Assembly (NCBI GenBank): GCA_016235585.1
Contig: JACRJY010000112.1
Location: 1-48,931, forward strand
Direction: 5' to 3'
Source: Verrucomicrobiota bacterium
GTDB lineage: Bacteria; Verrucomicrobiota; Verrucomicrobiia; Limisphaerales; JACRJY01
DNA: 48,931 bases
Position 1 is the first letter of the stretch; every line of letters starts with the position of its first letter. The notes beneath the pieces are model-generated. The model saw only the letters and a list, made by a program, of their open reading frames with translations. It had not been told where the DNA came from and searched no databases. Positions 7,955-18,000 of this stretch are shown here, in pieces. The position numbers and the translations under genes were made by a program.

Positions 7955-8560
7955 ATGCCGCCAGCCCCCAGCGATCCCGACGCCGCGCTCATGCTCCGCG
8001 TGAAACGGGGCGACCGCGCGGCGTTCGAGGCGCTGGTGGAGAAATACCGCCAGCCGGTGATGAACGTCCTCGCCCGCTCGCTGCCCGACGCGGCGGAGGC
8101 GGAGGATCTCGCGCAGGCGGTCTTCGTGCAGGTCTTCAAATCGGCGGGCCGCTACGAGGCGCGCGCAAAGTTTTCCACCTGGCTATTCACCATCGCGCGC
8201 AACCTGTGCCTGAACGAACTGCGCCGCCGCGCCCGCCATCCGGCGGAGCCGCTGGAGCCAGCGGGCGATGGGGAATCAGATCTGCCGCCGCGCCAGTTCG
8301 AGGACAAATCACATTTCTCCCCGCCCGACGCGCTGTTGCACGGCGAACTGGAGGCCAAAGTGCGCGAAGCCATCGCCGCGCTGCCGGAAAACCAGCGCAC
8401 CGCCCTGCTCCTGTTTCAGGAGGAAGTCTCCTACGAGGAAATCTCCGACGTGCTGGACTGCTCACTGTCGGCGACGAAGTCCCTGATTCACCGCGCGCGG
8501 GAAACCCTGAAGGCGCGGCTCAAGCCGTATCTCCGCACCGGCGCGTGGCCGGAAAATTGA
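7955..8560 (+). CDS. ECF-type RNA polymerase sigma factor
   Basis: This is a 201-residue sigma-70 family factor of the extracytoplasmic-function type. Region 2 is clear (DAAEAEDLAQAVFVQVF, then FSTWLFTIARNLCLNELRRR). Region 4 is a helix-turn-helix (LPENQRTALLLFQEEVSYEEIS, then SLSATKSLIHRARETLK). There is an acidic linker and no region 1 or 3. The ATG at 7955 was chosen because family members begin close to the RGDRAAFEALVEKYRQPV helix; a GTG at 7922 is possible and no ribosome site decides. The next gene encodes a single-span membrane protein of anti-sigma type, so activity is probably controlled by release from the membrane. Confidence 0.92.
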   Translation: MPPAPSDPDAALMLRVKRGDRAAFEALVEKYRQPVMNVLARSLPDAAEAEDLAQAVFVQVFKSAGRYEARAKFSTWLFTIARNLCLNELRRRARHPAEPLEPAGDGESDLPPRQFEDKSHFSPPDALLHGELEAKVREAIAALPENQRTALLLFQEEVSYEEISDVLDCSLSATKSLIHRARETLKARLKPYLRTGAWPEN

Positions 8561-8604
8561 CGCGAAACTATTTTACGCACCCGGTTTTTAACCAAAGGCA
8601 GACA

Positions 8605-9117
8605 ATGAACAACGAACAGTTCCAGCAATTGATTGAGCAATCCCAGCGCCACCCGCTCGACGCGGCGGAAGAGCGCCAGTTGCGCGCGTTCCTCGCCGCA
8701 CACCCGGAACGGCAGACCGCGTGGGACGACGAAATGGCGCTCAACCGCCTGCTCGCCCGGTTGCCCGACGCGCCCGTGCCGTCGAACTTCACCGCGCAGG
8801 TGCTCGCCGCCGTGGAGCGCGAGGAGGCCGCCACCGCGCGCACGCCGCAGCCCACGTGGACAAACTGGCTCCGACTCACAAGCTGGCGGCCCGCCACCCT
8901 CGTGGCGACCTTGGCTCTGGCGGGGTTGATTCCATTTTTTGCCGAGCGGCACCGCGTCCACCAGCGCACTCAATTGGCGCGCAGCCTCGCGGCGGTTTCG
9001 CCCGTGGCCCAGGTGCCGACGGTCGAGATGCTGCAGGACTTCGAGGCCATCCGCCGCCTCGGCCAGCGCGCGCGGGCCGACGAGGACTTGCTCACGCTGT
9101 TCCAGCTTCCCCAATGA
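8605..9117 (+). CDS. Putative membrane anti-sigma factor
   Basis: This 170-residue protein has a helical, acidic N-terminal half (residues 1-75, resembling anti-sigma cytoplasmic domains but without the zinc-binding HxxxCxxC) and one membrane segment at about residues 98-115 (TLVATLALAGLIPFF). A short C-terminal tail is presumably outside the membrane. It lies 44 bases after the sigma-factor gene and its stop overlaps the start of the next gene (ATGA at 9114-9117). The role as anti-sigma partner is inferred from position and topology; sequence similarity alone would not prove it. Confidence 0.65.
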   Translation: MNNEQFQQLIEQSQRHPLDAAEERQLRAFLAAHPERQTAWDDEMALNRLLARLPDAPVPSNFTAQVLAAVEREEAATARTPQPTWTNWLRLTSWRPATLVATLALAGLIPFFAERHRVHQRTQLARSLAAVSPVAQVPTVEMLQDFEAIRRLGQRARADEDLLTLFQLPQ

Positions 9118-10040
9118 ACTCGACCATGCGCCGCCTGATTTTCATTTTGCTGGCCGCCGGAGTTCTCGCCGGTGGAAAAATTTCCGCGCAGACCCGCGCC
9201 ACCGCGTCCGTGCGGAAATCGCCGGTGGACATGTTCCGCGAACTGCTCGCGCTGGCCCCTGACGCACGCGCGAAGGCGTTGGCCGTTCACCCCGATCATT
9301 TTCGCAAAACCATCGCGGCCAAGCTCGCTGAATACGAGGCGCTGGCCCCCGACGAACGCGAGTTGCGCCTGCAATCCACGCAACTGCGCTGGCACCTGCT
9401 GCCGCTGATGCGGATGCCGCCGGCCAGCCGCGCCGCGCGGCTCGCAGAAATCTCCGCCACGGATCGCCCGCTTGTCGAGGAGCGGCTCGCCTTGTGGGAC
9501 AAGCTCCCGGCGGACTTGCAGCGCGACGTGCTCGCCAACGAGACGGCCCTGCTTTACCTCCTCCGCGCCGACGCGAAGCCGCCCCTGCCGCCGCCGCTGG
9601 CCGCGCTGGCCGCGCCCGATTCCATCCCCCGGCCCGACCGCGCCCTCGCGGCCTGGCAGGAAATCCCCGCCGCCCGCCGGCAGGAAATGCTCGGACACTT
9701 CGGGCGCTTTTTTGAACTTGATGAACCAGAGAAGATCAAAACGCTGGAGACGCTTTCCGCCGCCGAGCGCCGGGAGATCGAGAAATCGTTGCGTGACTTC
9801 CAGCAGCTCCCGCCACAGCAGCGCGCGATATGCCTGCGCTCGTTCCAGCAGTTCGCCAGCATGAGCGCCGAGGAACAGTCGGCTTTCCTCCAAAACGCCG
9901 AGCGCTGGAAGGCGATGAAGCCGGACGAGCGCCAGCTCTGGCGCGACCTTGTGAGCCAGCTCCCGCCCCTGCCGCCGGGCCTCGGCGATCCGCTGATGTC
10001 CGTCCCCATCGCACCGCTCACGCAGGCGACGAACCGGTAG
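9114..10040 (+). CDS. DUF3106-containing exported protein
   Basis: This 308-residue protein has a signal peptide (MRRLIFILLAAGVLAGG..). The mature part consists of helical repeats of the DUF3106 type, with the recurring pattern 'W..LP..RR..../L..../F..L...E'. Examples are AAWQEIPAARRQEMLGHFGRFFELD, LRDFQQLPPQQRAICLRSFQQF and WKAMKPDERQLWRDLVSQLPPLP. The start at 9114 overlaps the anti-sigma stop by four bases; an ATG at 9126 is equally possible. It is the third gene of a sigma/anti-sigma/DUF3106 set, so it may be a periplasmic sensor or target of that regulon. No enzymatic motif is visible. Confidence 0.75.
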   Translation: MNSTMRRLIFILLAAGVLAGGKISAQTRATASVRKSPVDMFRELLALAPDARAKALAVHPDHFRKTIAAKLAEYEALAPDERELRLQSTQLRWHLLPLMRMPPASRAARLAEISATDRPLVEERLALWDKLPADLQRDVLANETALLYLLRADAKPPLPPPLAALAAPDSIPRPDRALAAWQEIPAARRQEMLGHFGRFFELDEPEKIKTLETLSAAERREIEKSLRDFQQLPPQQRAICLRSFQQFASMSAEEQSAFLQNAERWKAMKPDERQLWRDLVSQLPPLPPGLGDPLMSVPIAPLTQATNR

Positions 10041-10043
10041 AAC

Positions 10044-10136
10044 GCGGCGAAGTGAGGAGCGCCGAGCATCTGCTCGGCTCGGATTTCAATGGGCTTCCAC
10101 TTGCCAAGCAATGCTCGGCGCCCCTCACTTCGCCGC
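10044..10136. repeat. Long inverted repeat between convergent genes
   Basis: The 26-base arms 10044-10069 and 10111-10136 are inverted copies with one mismatch, separated by 41 bases. The left arm begins three bases after the DUF3106 stop. The right arm runs through the stop codon (10125-10127) and the last three codons of the sulfatase. It could be a bidirectional terminator or an inserted repeat; there is no T-run. Confidence 0.8.
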
Positions 10137-11669
10137 CGTCTTCACGGGCGGCAGGGCGCTGGCGAAGCCCGCCTTCGTGCGCTGCAACTCCTTCACCGTC
10201 GCCGCGCGGAATTTCTTCAACGTGGCGGCGTGCTTGGAATCAAGCGCGAGATTGGTGAGTTCTTCGGGGTCAGCCTGAAGGTCGTAAAGTTCCTCGATCT
10301 CGTTCGCAACGAGCGTGCGGATGTATTTGAACCGGCCCTCGGTGAGCAGCACATACCACGCGACGCCGTTGTGGTAGAGATGCTCGTCGGTTGGGATGCG
10401 GTCGGTGTCCGCGCCAAAATGATCGCCGGTGAACGGCATCAGCGTCGGGTGCGGCCACTGGGCATCCGGGTTCTTCAGTAACGGCGAGAGATCATGGCCG
10501 TGCATTTCCCACGGGAGCGGGAGCCGGGCGAAACTGTGAATCGTCGGCACCAAGTCCACGCCGCCGACGGGCGCGCGGCAGACCTTGCCCTCGGGAATCG
10601 TGCCGGGCATCGAGATGACGAGCGGCGAGCGGATGTTCGCGTCGTAGGGCGCGAGCTTGTGGCGGAAGCCGTGCTGGCCCCATGCGAAGCCCTGGTCGGA
10701 CGTGAAGATGACAAGCGTGTTTTTCAACTGCCCCGATTCCTCCAGCGCGGCGAGCACTTTGCCGATGCCTTCGTCGAGCGCGCGCACGGCCTGGTTGTAT
10801 TGCACGACCCAGTCGGAAAGCGTGCGGCCCTGGCCGGCCTTTTCGTCGTCGCCGACTTCCTTGCCTTTCGCCTCGCGGCGGAGAATCGGTTCGCCTTTTG
10901 CGCCCTTTTCCCATGTGTTGATCTTCTGCATATAGTCGGGCTTACCGGGGCGCGGCGGGTAAATGTCTTTGGGCGTCGTCACTTTCGCGCCGGCGTAGTC
11001 CTGCTTGTGCCGGTCGGCGGGCGTGAAGGGTGAATGCACGCCGCCGTAGCAGAGCCAGAGATACCACGGCTTGTTCGGAACGCGGTGCTGGCCTTCGATG
11101 TATTCAACGGCCCACCGGGTATATTGGTCGGTCGAATAGGCCTTAACAACCGTCGTCTCGCCGCCATTCAACGTGAGCAACTGGTCGTAATAATAATTGC
11201 CCGCGTTCTCCGGATACTTCGGGCGGTTCCACACGATTTGATAATCCCAGTCGCGTCCAAAGCCGGTGTCGGTGCCCGTGTGCCATTTGCCGATCTGCGC
11301 GGTGTGGTAGCCCTGCTTGCGGAACTCCGCCGGCCAGAAGCGGCACTTGGCCGGATCGTATTCGCTGCCGGGATATTTGCCCGCCATCCGCATCGTCTGG
11401 ATGCCGTATTGATGGAAGCCCGTGAGCAGCGTCGCGCGCGACGGCATGCACCACGTGCCGATGTAGGCGTGCGTGAAGCGGACGCCGCGCGACGCGAGGC
11501 GATCCATGTTCGGCGTCTTCACCCACGGATCTGATCCCTCGTAGCACGAGATGGTGCGATACGAATGATCGTCGGTGTAGATGAAAAGGATGTTCGGGCG
11601 CCTGGTGTCGGCGGCGAAGGAGGCCAGCGCGGCGAGCGCAAGGGCGGCATGGAAGAAAAGTTTTTTCAT
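10125..11669 (-). CDS. Secreted family S1 sulfatase
   Basis: This 514-residue exported hydrolase has a signal peptide (residues 1-20, cut near SFAAD) and the alkaline-phosphatase/sulfatase fold. The formylglycine motif C-x-P-S-R is intact at C74 (CMPSRATLLTG), so activity would need a formylglycine-generating enzyme, which is not in the window. Metal ligands are seen in YTDDHSYR (D33, D34) and near the C-terminal FTSDQGFAWGQHG. Substrates are probably sulfated polysaccharides, as for most such enzymes in this group; the sequence does not say which. The start at 11669 has no ribosome site. The last three codons and the stop are provided by an inverted repeat. Confidence 0.92.
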   Translation of the reverse strand: MKKLFFHAALALAALASFAADTRRPNILFIYTDDHSYRTISCYEGSDPWVKTPNMDRLASRGVRFTHAYIGTWCMPSRATLLTGFHQYGIQTMRMAGKYPGSEYDPAKCRFWPAEFRKQGYHTAQIGKWHTGTDTGFGRDWDYQIVWNRPKYPENAGNYYYDQLLTLNGGETTVVKAYSTDQYTRWAVEYIEGQHRVPNKPWYLWLCYGGVHSPFTPADRHKQDYAGAKVTTPKDIYPPRPGKPDYMQKINTWEKGAKGEPILRREAKGKEVGDDEKAGQGRTLSDWVVQYNQAVRALDEGIGKVLAALEESGQLKNTLVIFTSDQGFAWGQHGFRHKLAPYDANIRSPLVISMPGTIPEGKVCRAPVGGVDLVPTIHSFARLPLPWEMHGHDLSPLLKNPDAQWPHPTLMPFTGDHFGADTDRIPTDEHLYHNGVAWYVLLTEGRFKYIRTLVANEIEELYDLQADPEELTNLALDSKHAATLKKFRAATVKELQRTKAGFASALPPVKTAAK

Positions 11670-11712
11670 AATTGTTAAGTCGGCGATGTCTCGCTGTGTC
11701 TTCCTCCGCGTT

Positions 11713-11740
11713 CCTCTGCGTTAATTTTTCGACGCAGAGG
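11713..11740. repeat. Inverted repeat CCTCTGCGT..ACGCAGAGG in the sulfatase-aroC gap
   Basis: Perfect nine-base arms (11713-11721, 11732-11740) around a T-rich loop. The rest of 11670-11837 is made of similar wording (CTGTGTCTTCC, GTGCAGAGGG, CAGTGTCTTCCGTGGTC). It looks like a worn copy of the CCACGGA/CGCAGAG-type repeat seen again at 34223 and 38032. No gene was seen in this gap. Confidence 0.55.
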
Positions 11741-11837
11741 GTGCAGAGGGTTTCGCAAAGGTCGCAGAGTCAAATTCATGGCTCCGTGTAACCAAGGCGG
11801 CACCATTTGCATTCCGTGTTTTCAGTGTCTTCCGTGG

Positions 11838-12917
11838 TCAACCACACTGTGCCCGGTGCCGCAGCGCGTGATCCACCAGCACCAGCGCGGTCATCGCCTC
11901 CACCATCGGCACGGCGCGCGGCAGCACGCACGGGTCGTGGCGGCCCCGCGGCTTGAGCGTGGTGTTTTTGAAATGCACGTCCACCGTGTCCTGCTCGTGG
12001 AAAATCGTGGCCGTCGGCTTGAACGCCACGCGGAAATAAACCGTCTCGCCGTTGCTGATGCCGCCCTGGATGCCGCCGCTGCGGTTCGTCACGGTGCGGA
12101 CTTTGCCGCCACGCATCCGAAACGCGTCGTTGTGCTCGCGGCCCGTGAGCAGAATCCCGCCGAAGCCGGAGCCGACTTCAAACGCCTTCGTCGCGGGCAG
12201 GCTCAACATCGCCTTCGCCAAGTCGGCCTCCAACCGGTCGAACACCGGCTCGCCCCAGCCGGGCGGCACGCCGCGCGCCACCCCCTCGACAATGCCGCCG
12301 ACGCTGTCGCCGGCCTTGCGCGTGCGCTCGATGAGCCGGATCATTTTCTCCGCCATCACCGCGTCGGGGCAGCGGACGATGTTGGCTTCGATGTCCTTGA
12401 ACCTGACCGTTTCGGGATTCACCTCGGCGGCGAGTCGCTGCACCTGCTTCACATAGGCGAGCACTTCGACGCCGAATTTCTCGCGCAGAATTTTCTTCGC
12501 AATCGCACCGGCGGCCACGCGGCCAATCGTCTCCCGCGCGCTGGTGCGCCCGCCGCCGGGCCACGCGCGGATGCCGAACTTGGCCTGATACGTGTAGTCC
12601 GCGTGCGACGGGCGGAACTTCGTCGCCATCTCGGTGTAGGCTTCGGAGCGATGGTCCTCGTTTTTCACCCACATGGAAATCGGCGTGCCGAGCGTGCGCC
12701 CCTCGAAAGTGCCGGAGAGGATTTGCACGGTGTCGCTTTCCTTGCGGGGCGTGACGATGCGCGACTGGCCGGGCCGGCGGCGGTCGAGGTCGGGCTGGAG
12801 GTCGGCCTCGGTCAGCTTGAGGCGCGGCGGACAACCATCCACCACGACGCCCACGCCGCCGCCGTGGGACTCGCCCCAAGTGGTGATGCGAAAGAGATGC
12901 CCGAACGTGTTCGCCAT
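11838..12917 (-). CDS. aroC: Chorismate synthase
   Basis: This enzyme makes chorismate from EPSP with reduced FMN, the last step of the shikimate pathway. The three family signatures are visible: [19 protein letters not shown] near the N-terminus, the [20 protein letters not shown] stretch with GRTSARET, and [27 protein letters not shown] near the C-terminus. The ATG at 12917 begins [12 protein letters not shown], the usual start of AroC, and gives 359 residues. In-frame sequence upstream to 13115 runs through repeat DNA and is not part of the gene. It is transcribed alone. Confidence 0.96.
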   Translation of the reverse strand: MANTFGHLFRITTWGESHGGGVGVVVDGCPPRLKLTEADLQPDLDRRRPGQSRIVTPRKESDTVQILSGTFEGRTLGTPISMWVKNEDHRSEAYTEMATKFRPSHADYTYQAKFGIRAWPGGGRTSARETIGRVAAGAIAKKILREKFGVEVLAYVKQVQRLAAEVNPETVRFKDIEANIVRCPDAVMAEKMIRLIERTRKAGDSVGGIVEGVARGVPPGWGEPVFDRLEADLAKAMLSLPATKAFEVGSGFGGILLTGREHNDAFRMRGGKVRTVTNRSGGIQGGISNGETVYFRVAFKPTATIFHEQDTVDVHFKNTTLKPRGRHDPCVLPRAVPMVEAMTALVLVDHALRHRAQCG

Positions 12918-12980
12918 GCCCACAGGATGCGGGAAAAGCGGGGCGAGGTCAATGCGGGCGGTGGCGGGGGTGCGTAGATT

Positions 12981-13046
12981 GGAGCGCCGATCTCCGAATC
13001 GGCGCGGAGCGGGGGCCACCCCTGCCGGATCGGAGTCCGGCGCTCC
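12981..13046. repeat. GGAGCGCCG-type palindromic repeat, copy A
   Basis: The left arm GGAGCGCCGATCTCCG starts at 12981 and the right arm ends CGGAGTCCGGCGCTCC at 13046; they are imperfect inverted copies. The tail GAGAGCAGCCGGATGCG after the right arm is also found after copy C (31999-32070). Confidence 0.85.
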
Positions 13047-13149
13047 GAGAGCAGCCGGATGCGCCCAGAACACCGTCGCGGCGAAGATTGAGCCGCCGCC
13101 GCGAGGCGCGGGCATTGACGAAACGTAAGTTCGGATATTTCATTGCGCC

Positions 13150-13350
13150 ATGGCCACCTACATCTACGAGACCGTGCCGAAGAACCCGAAACAGAAGCCG
13201 CGCCGCTTCGAGGCGCAGCAGAAGATGAGCGACCCGGCGCTCAAGACCGATCCAAAGACGGGCGAGCCGGTGCGGCGCGTCATCGTGGGCGGCAGCGGCT
13301 GGGTCACGCACGGCGCGAGCATCCTCTCGATGAACACGAAGAAGCGGTGA
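13150..13350 (+). CDS. FmdB-like small protein without the zinc cysteines
   Basis: This 66-residue protein has an N-terminus (MATYIYETVPKNP..) and layout resembling the FmdB/'regulatory zinc ribbon' family, which usually starts M-P-x-Y-x-Y-x-C. No cysteine is present anywhere. The conserved tail KTGEPVRRVIVGGSG is kept, so the fold may be retained without metal. It sits between two palindromic repeats and is not obviously in an operon. Function unknown. Confidence 0.7.
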   Translation: MATYIYETVPKNPKQKPRRFEAQQKMSDPALKTDPKTGEPVRRVIVGGSGWVTHGASILSMNTKKR

Positions 13351-13377
13351 GCCGTTGGTTCGGCTTCCCGTCGTGAC

Positions 13378-13451
13378 GGAGCGCCGGTCTCCGAGCCGGC
13401 GCGGTTGAAAAATCATTGCCACATACACCCCGAATCGGAGTCCGGCGCTCC
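13378..13451. repeat. GGAGCGCCG-type palindromic repeat, copy B
   Basis: The left arm GGAGCGCCGGTCTCCG begins at 13378 and the right arm CGGAGTCCGGCGCTCC ends at 13451. It lies in the gap before the NtrC-type regulator, so it may sit inside or next to that gene's promoter. Confidence 0.85.
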
Positions 13452-13516
13452 AAACAGGCTTTTGGTTTTGTCGCTGTATTTTTCCGTGGAACCGCTAGTC
13501 TTCCGTCCGCCAACGC

Positions 13517-14977
13517 ATGGACAAACTTTTGCTCATTGATGACGAGGCGGATGTTCAATACTCCTTCCGCCGCATCTTCACCTCGCCTGAAATCGAAATC
13601 TCCACCGCCGCCAGCGGCGAGGAGGGGCTGCGGCTGATCCCCAAGATCAAACCCGACCTCGTCATCATGGACGTGCGGATGGGCGGCATCACCGGACTGG
13701 AGACGCTGCGGCGGCTGCGGCAGTTCGACGCAAAGCTGCTCGTCATCATGATGACCGCCTACGGCACCACGCAGACGGCCATCGAGGCGATGAAACTCGG
13801 CGCCTACGACTACCTGCTCAAGCCTTTCGACGTGCCGCGCCTCAAGCAGATCGTCGAGGCCGCGCTCAAGGCCGCGCGCGACATGAAGCGCGTCGTGTCC
13901 TACCAGCCGCTGCTGGAATCGGAGGACTATGACCAGGGCATCGTGGGCCGCAGCGAGCCGATGCAGAACGTCTTCAAGCTCGTCGGCCAGCTCGCCGCGT
14001 CCGACGCCACCGCGCTCGTCACCGGCGAGAGCGGCACCGGCAAGGAACTCGTGGCGCGCGCCATCTACCATCACAGCCAGCGCAGCCAGCAGCCGTTCCT
14101 CGCGATCAACTGCGCGGCGATTCCGGAAAATCTGCTGGAGAGCGAGCTGTTCGGCCATGAGAAGGGCGCGTTCACCGGCGCGAGCGTCCAGCGCATCGGC
14201 AAGTTCGAGCAGTGCGACAAGGGCACGATTTTCCTCGATGAAATCGGCGACATGAGCCTCGCGACGCAGACGAAAATCCTGCGCGTGCTGCAGTCCGGCG
14301 AATTCGAGCGCGTCGGCGGCAACCAGAAAGTGAAGGTGGACGTGCGCGTGATCGCCGCGACGAACAAGCCGCTCGAACAGGCCGTCGCCGCCAAGGAGTT
14401 CCGCGAAGACTTGTTCTACCGGCTCAACGTCGTCCGCATCCAGATGCCGCCGCTGCGCGAGCGGCGCGGGGACATCCGGCTGCTGGTGAATTATTTCCTC
14501 AAGAAATTCGCGCAGAGCCAGCGGCAACCGCCCAAGGCCGTGCTGCCCGAAGCCCTCGCCGCGCTGGAGCGGCACGCCTGGCCAGGCAACGTGCGCGAAC
14601 TGGAAAATGTCATCCAGCGCGCGCTCGTCGTTGCGAAGGGCGCGGCGATTTTGCCGGGCGATTTGCCGGCGGAGTTTTTCAGCGGGCCGGCGGGCCGGCC
14701 CGTGGCCGGATCGGCGACGCCCCCCCCCGCTCCGGTGCCCGGAAAAGCGGCCGGGGCGGACGAATTCGCCGACTTGGCGGACAGGCTGTTCCACTGGGCG
14801 CGGGCACAGAAACAGTTGAAGCTGATTCCGGCGATGGAGCGCGAGCTGATCGCGCACGCGCTGGCCGAGACGAAGGGCAACCAGGTGCAGGCGGCGAAAC
14901 TGCTCGGCATCACGCGCGCCACGCTCCGCAAGCGCGTGGAGAAATACGGCATCCAGCAAGAATTGACGGTGAAGTAA
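13517..14977 (+). CDS. NtrC-family sigma-54-dependent response regulator
   Basis: This is a 486-residue three-domain regulator. The receiver domain (1-120) has the phosphorylation site D52 (VIMDVRMGG) and conserved D8/D9 and K102. The AAA+ domain (about 150-385) has Walker A GESGTGKE at 170-177 and the sigma-54 contact loop GAFTGA at 217-222, with Walker B GTIFLDEIGDM. The C-terminal Fis-type helix-turn-helix (AKLLGITRATLRKRV) is at about 455-475. The linker before it is Pro-rich and is encoded partly by a run of nine C (14720-14728). No histidine kinase is adjacent, so it is an orphan regulator. I could not find a convincing sigma-54 promoter in the window. Confidence 0.95.
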   Translation: MDKLLLIDDEADVQYSFRRIFTSPEIEISTAASGEEGLRLIPKIKPDLVIMDVRMGGITGLETLRRLRQFDAKLLVIMMTAYGTTQTAIEAMKLGAYDYLLKPFDVPRLKQIVEAALKAARDMKRVVSYQPLLESEDYDQGIVGRSEPMQNVFKLVGQLAASDATALVTGESGTGKELVARAIYHHSQRSQQPFLAINCAAIPENLLESELFGHEKGAFTGASVQRIGKFEQCDKGTIFLDEIGDMSLATQTKILRVLQSGEFERVGGNQKVKVDVRVIAATNKPLEQAVAAKEFREDLFYRLNVVRIQMPPLRERRGDIRLLVNYFLKKFAQSQRQPPKAVLPEALAALERHAWPGNVRELENVIQRALVVAKGAAILPGDLPAEFFSGPAGRPVAGSATPPPAPVPGKAAGADEFADLADRLFHWARAQKQLKLIPAMERELIAHALAETKGNQVQAAKLLGITRATLRKRVEKYGIQQELTVK

Positions 14978-15008
14978 AAACGCGCGCGGTTTTTTTCCGC
15001 GCGCGTTT
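14978..15008. terminator. Bidirectional intrinsic terminator
   Basis: Perfect 12-base arms AAACGCGCGCGG and CCGCGCGCGTTT flank a loop of seven T. It is placed between the converging ends of the NtrC-type gene and the NHL-repeat gene. A/T runs on both sides make it usable in either direction. Confidence 0.9.
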
Positions 15009-15035
15009 CAAAAAGGACGGAATTGATTTCGCCGG

Positions 15036-18000
15036 CTACTCCTGCAACCGGATGCGATAGAAGCGCGGCTCGCCAGTGGCGTTGCCGTTGTCCTGAAGCT
15101 GAACATTCACCCCGGTGCCGGTGAAGTTTGATAGGGACGTCCAGTTGGTGCCGAACAACGAGGAGCAGTATTCCAAGATATAGGTCTTACCGTCCACCGT
15201 AGGCACGGTGAGAGTCACCCCCGTGGGCGGAACTGCGCCGCCAGTCAGCGCCTGCGCCGAGAGCAGGCGGAGGTTCGAGGCCGAGTCCACCGGGCTGGTG
15301 CCAGCGCGATGCTCGGCCCAGTTCGGCACCCCGTCGCCGTCGGCATCCGCATTGGCGGAGGAGAGATAATTGGAAACCGTGCCGAAATGACGAAGCCGCC
15401 ATGAATCGGGAATACCATCGTTCCATGAGGAATTGGTGCGGCTGCCAAACGTGATCAGACCGTGCTCGACGGTCTGCGGGAAGATGCCCAGCCCGTTGGG
15501 CGAGGCGGAGATGCGATCAAAACGCACGCCATAGGCCGCACCCGGCGGAATGTTGGTGGGCAGAGTGACTTCCAATGTGCCGATCAAATTCGTTCCCGAA
15601 ACTCCGGCCACGGTGTTATCCAAGAAAACCGCCGCAACGTTGCCTGAACCCTCGGAAATCGTCCCGCCATACGGGGTGCCCAAACCGGCGGCAGGTGTGA
15701 GCGCAACGGTTTGATCAATCGGCGGAGCACCATCCAGCGGCTCAAGCGTGATGTTTTCCATCATGATCTTGATGGGCAACCCGCCCTTGATGCGCGCCCG
15801 GAGAGGAATTTGAATCCTCTGCCCGGAAGCCGCCTGCACGTCCTCCGCAGTAAATCGGACATGGGGTGATTCCTGACTTTGGATCGAAACCGAAGCCGGG
15901 ACAGCGGCCAATCGCGCGGCCGGCCGGTCTCCAGTGGGGCCAATGTTGGGAACCGTGACGACGACCTGAGTGCTGACGCCCCCAATGTTTGTCCAGTAAC
16001 GCTGATACCAGTTCAGATCGGAGAACAGCGCGCGCTGATAGGTGACAAAAATGTCGTTCAGATCGTTTGTCCCATCACCGTATTTCATGGCGTCGATCGT
16101 CGCTTTGGTGACATTCGAGGTTAAGAGGCCCGGCAACCCGCTGTTGGCCGAGTCAAACGCGTCAAAATTATCGCTTCCCGGCGGCGGGCAATTTTTGCTG
16201 TAAACGACCGTCTGGAAAACATGAATGACATCGTTGACTTTGATACGGTTGGTGGGCGTGTCACCGAAATCGCCCGCATTGAACCATCGGAAGGGAGTCA
16301 CATCGCCCACCGTGTATGCCCGACTGCCGACGGTGATCGTGCGCATGGCCTTCAGGCTTCCGGTGTTGGGCAGGCCGGCACTGACGGGAGCCTGAATGAA
16401 GACGTCCTCATTGATGCCATCTGGCGACGCCGACGGCCGCTCGATCCGAATGGTGTAAGTCTGGCCGGGCAGGGCGTTCGAGGGGATCTGAATCCGAAAG
16501 CCGCCGACGATGACGCCGCCGGGGTTTTGCGCATTGGGAAATGTCGTGTCATGGGCCTGCGAGAATGTCACCAGCGTTTGCACCAAGGGGTTGTAAAGAC
16601 GGAGAAAGTCGTCGGCGGGATCGATGGTCACCAATGCCCGTTCCCACCACCCCACACCAAGAATATTAAAGCCCTGATTCGTGTCCAGCAGCGCGGTGTT
16701 GGTATACACCCCACCAGACACCACGGAGGTCACCCCGGCCACAACCTGGGTCGTGGTGACGATGTAAAGGAACTGGGCGGGCGGAATTTGGGAAAAGCTC
16801 CCGTTTTTGTTTTTCCGCAGTAGGAGGGATTCAAAACTCAATGAGCCCGCCCCCAATGAAATCGGCGGAGAACCGGAATCGTTGGTGGCCTGCATGGTGA
16901 ATTGCAATCCGTAAATCGGCTGTCCCGGGATGAGACTCAACGTGACAGGGGCCATGAACTTGCTGCCCGGCGCGGCAACGAAGTCGCTGGAGGCCTCACC
17001 GCTCTCAAAACCGAAGCTGATCTTGTTCGCGGAAAAACTGTTCGTCGTGAACAGGTTCGACACCACCACGCTGCCCTCGTAATTCGGCACAAAAGCGCGG
17101 GCTTTGAACAGCATATTCGTGGTTTCGAGGTTGAAGCTCAACGTTGGACTGGCGCTGTTGAACTGGAAAGGCCCGCCGTTGGTGGGATCCGATCCGTCCG
17201 TGCTGTAATAGATCACGGCGTTGGCGGCCGAGTCGGTGAGCGTGAACGAAGCGGCGTTGTTGTTGCTTATCACGATGACCGGTGGAGGCGTCTTGAAGTT
17301 GAACACCGCCTCCACCACCGCGCTGTTCGTGCGGCCCGTCTGGACGCTGATGGCGCGCACGGTGAGGAACGGCTGAATTTGGCCGGCGATGGCCGAGATC
17401 GGCTGGGCGAACTGGTTGGTCTGATAGAACGGTGCCGGCTGCCCCACAGTGGCCGAGGGTGTTGGAGCCACGGCATTGAAAACGTTGTCGGTGGCTCCGC
17501 CCACGGTGTAGAGCGTCTGGACGCCCGTTTCCGATGAGGTGATGACCACGATGGCGTTCGTGTAAAACGTGGACGGACTCAAAGCGCTGCTGGTGGTGAT
17601 GGGGGTGAAGTTATACTGCCCGGTCACTTCATTCAGCACGGCGATGCCAATCGTCGGCGGAGCCACCGGGGGCAACTGGGTGCCGCCGCCCGTCGAGGTG
17701 CCGGCGGGGCCGCTCAACCCGGTGTCCGTCACCTTGCGGATGACGTGGTAATAGTTCTCGGCGACATACACGTTGCCGCTGCCGTCCACCAGCACGCCGC
17801 GCGGCTCACGGGCCTCCGCCGGCCCGTCGTCGCCGCCCGCGCCCACGGCGTTGCCCGGCCAGATGCCAAAGTCCTCGTCCCGCAAACCCAGATCCACGAG
17901 CGTGAACCACGGCAGGTGCCCGTAAAAGAGGGAGACATTCCCGCTGGCATCCACCTTCCGCACTTGATGGTTGCCGTAGTCGGCCACGATCAAGATGTTG

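Noticed and set aside
7894..9117. One 407-codon reading across the sigma-factor gene.
   Set aside because: Its first part is a different frame of the ECF sigma gene; only the part from ATG 8605 is a real gene.
12918..13115. 66-residue N-terminal extension of chorismate synthase.
   Set aside because: It passes through a GGAGCGCCG-type repeat; AroC proteins start at MANTFGHLF.
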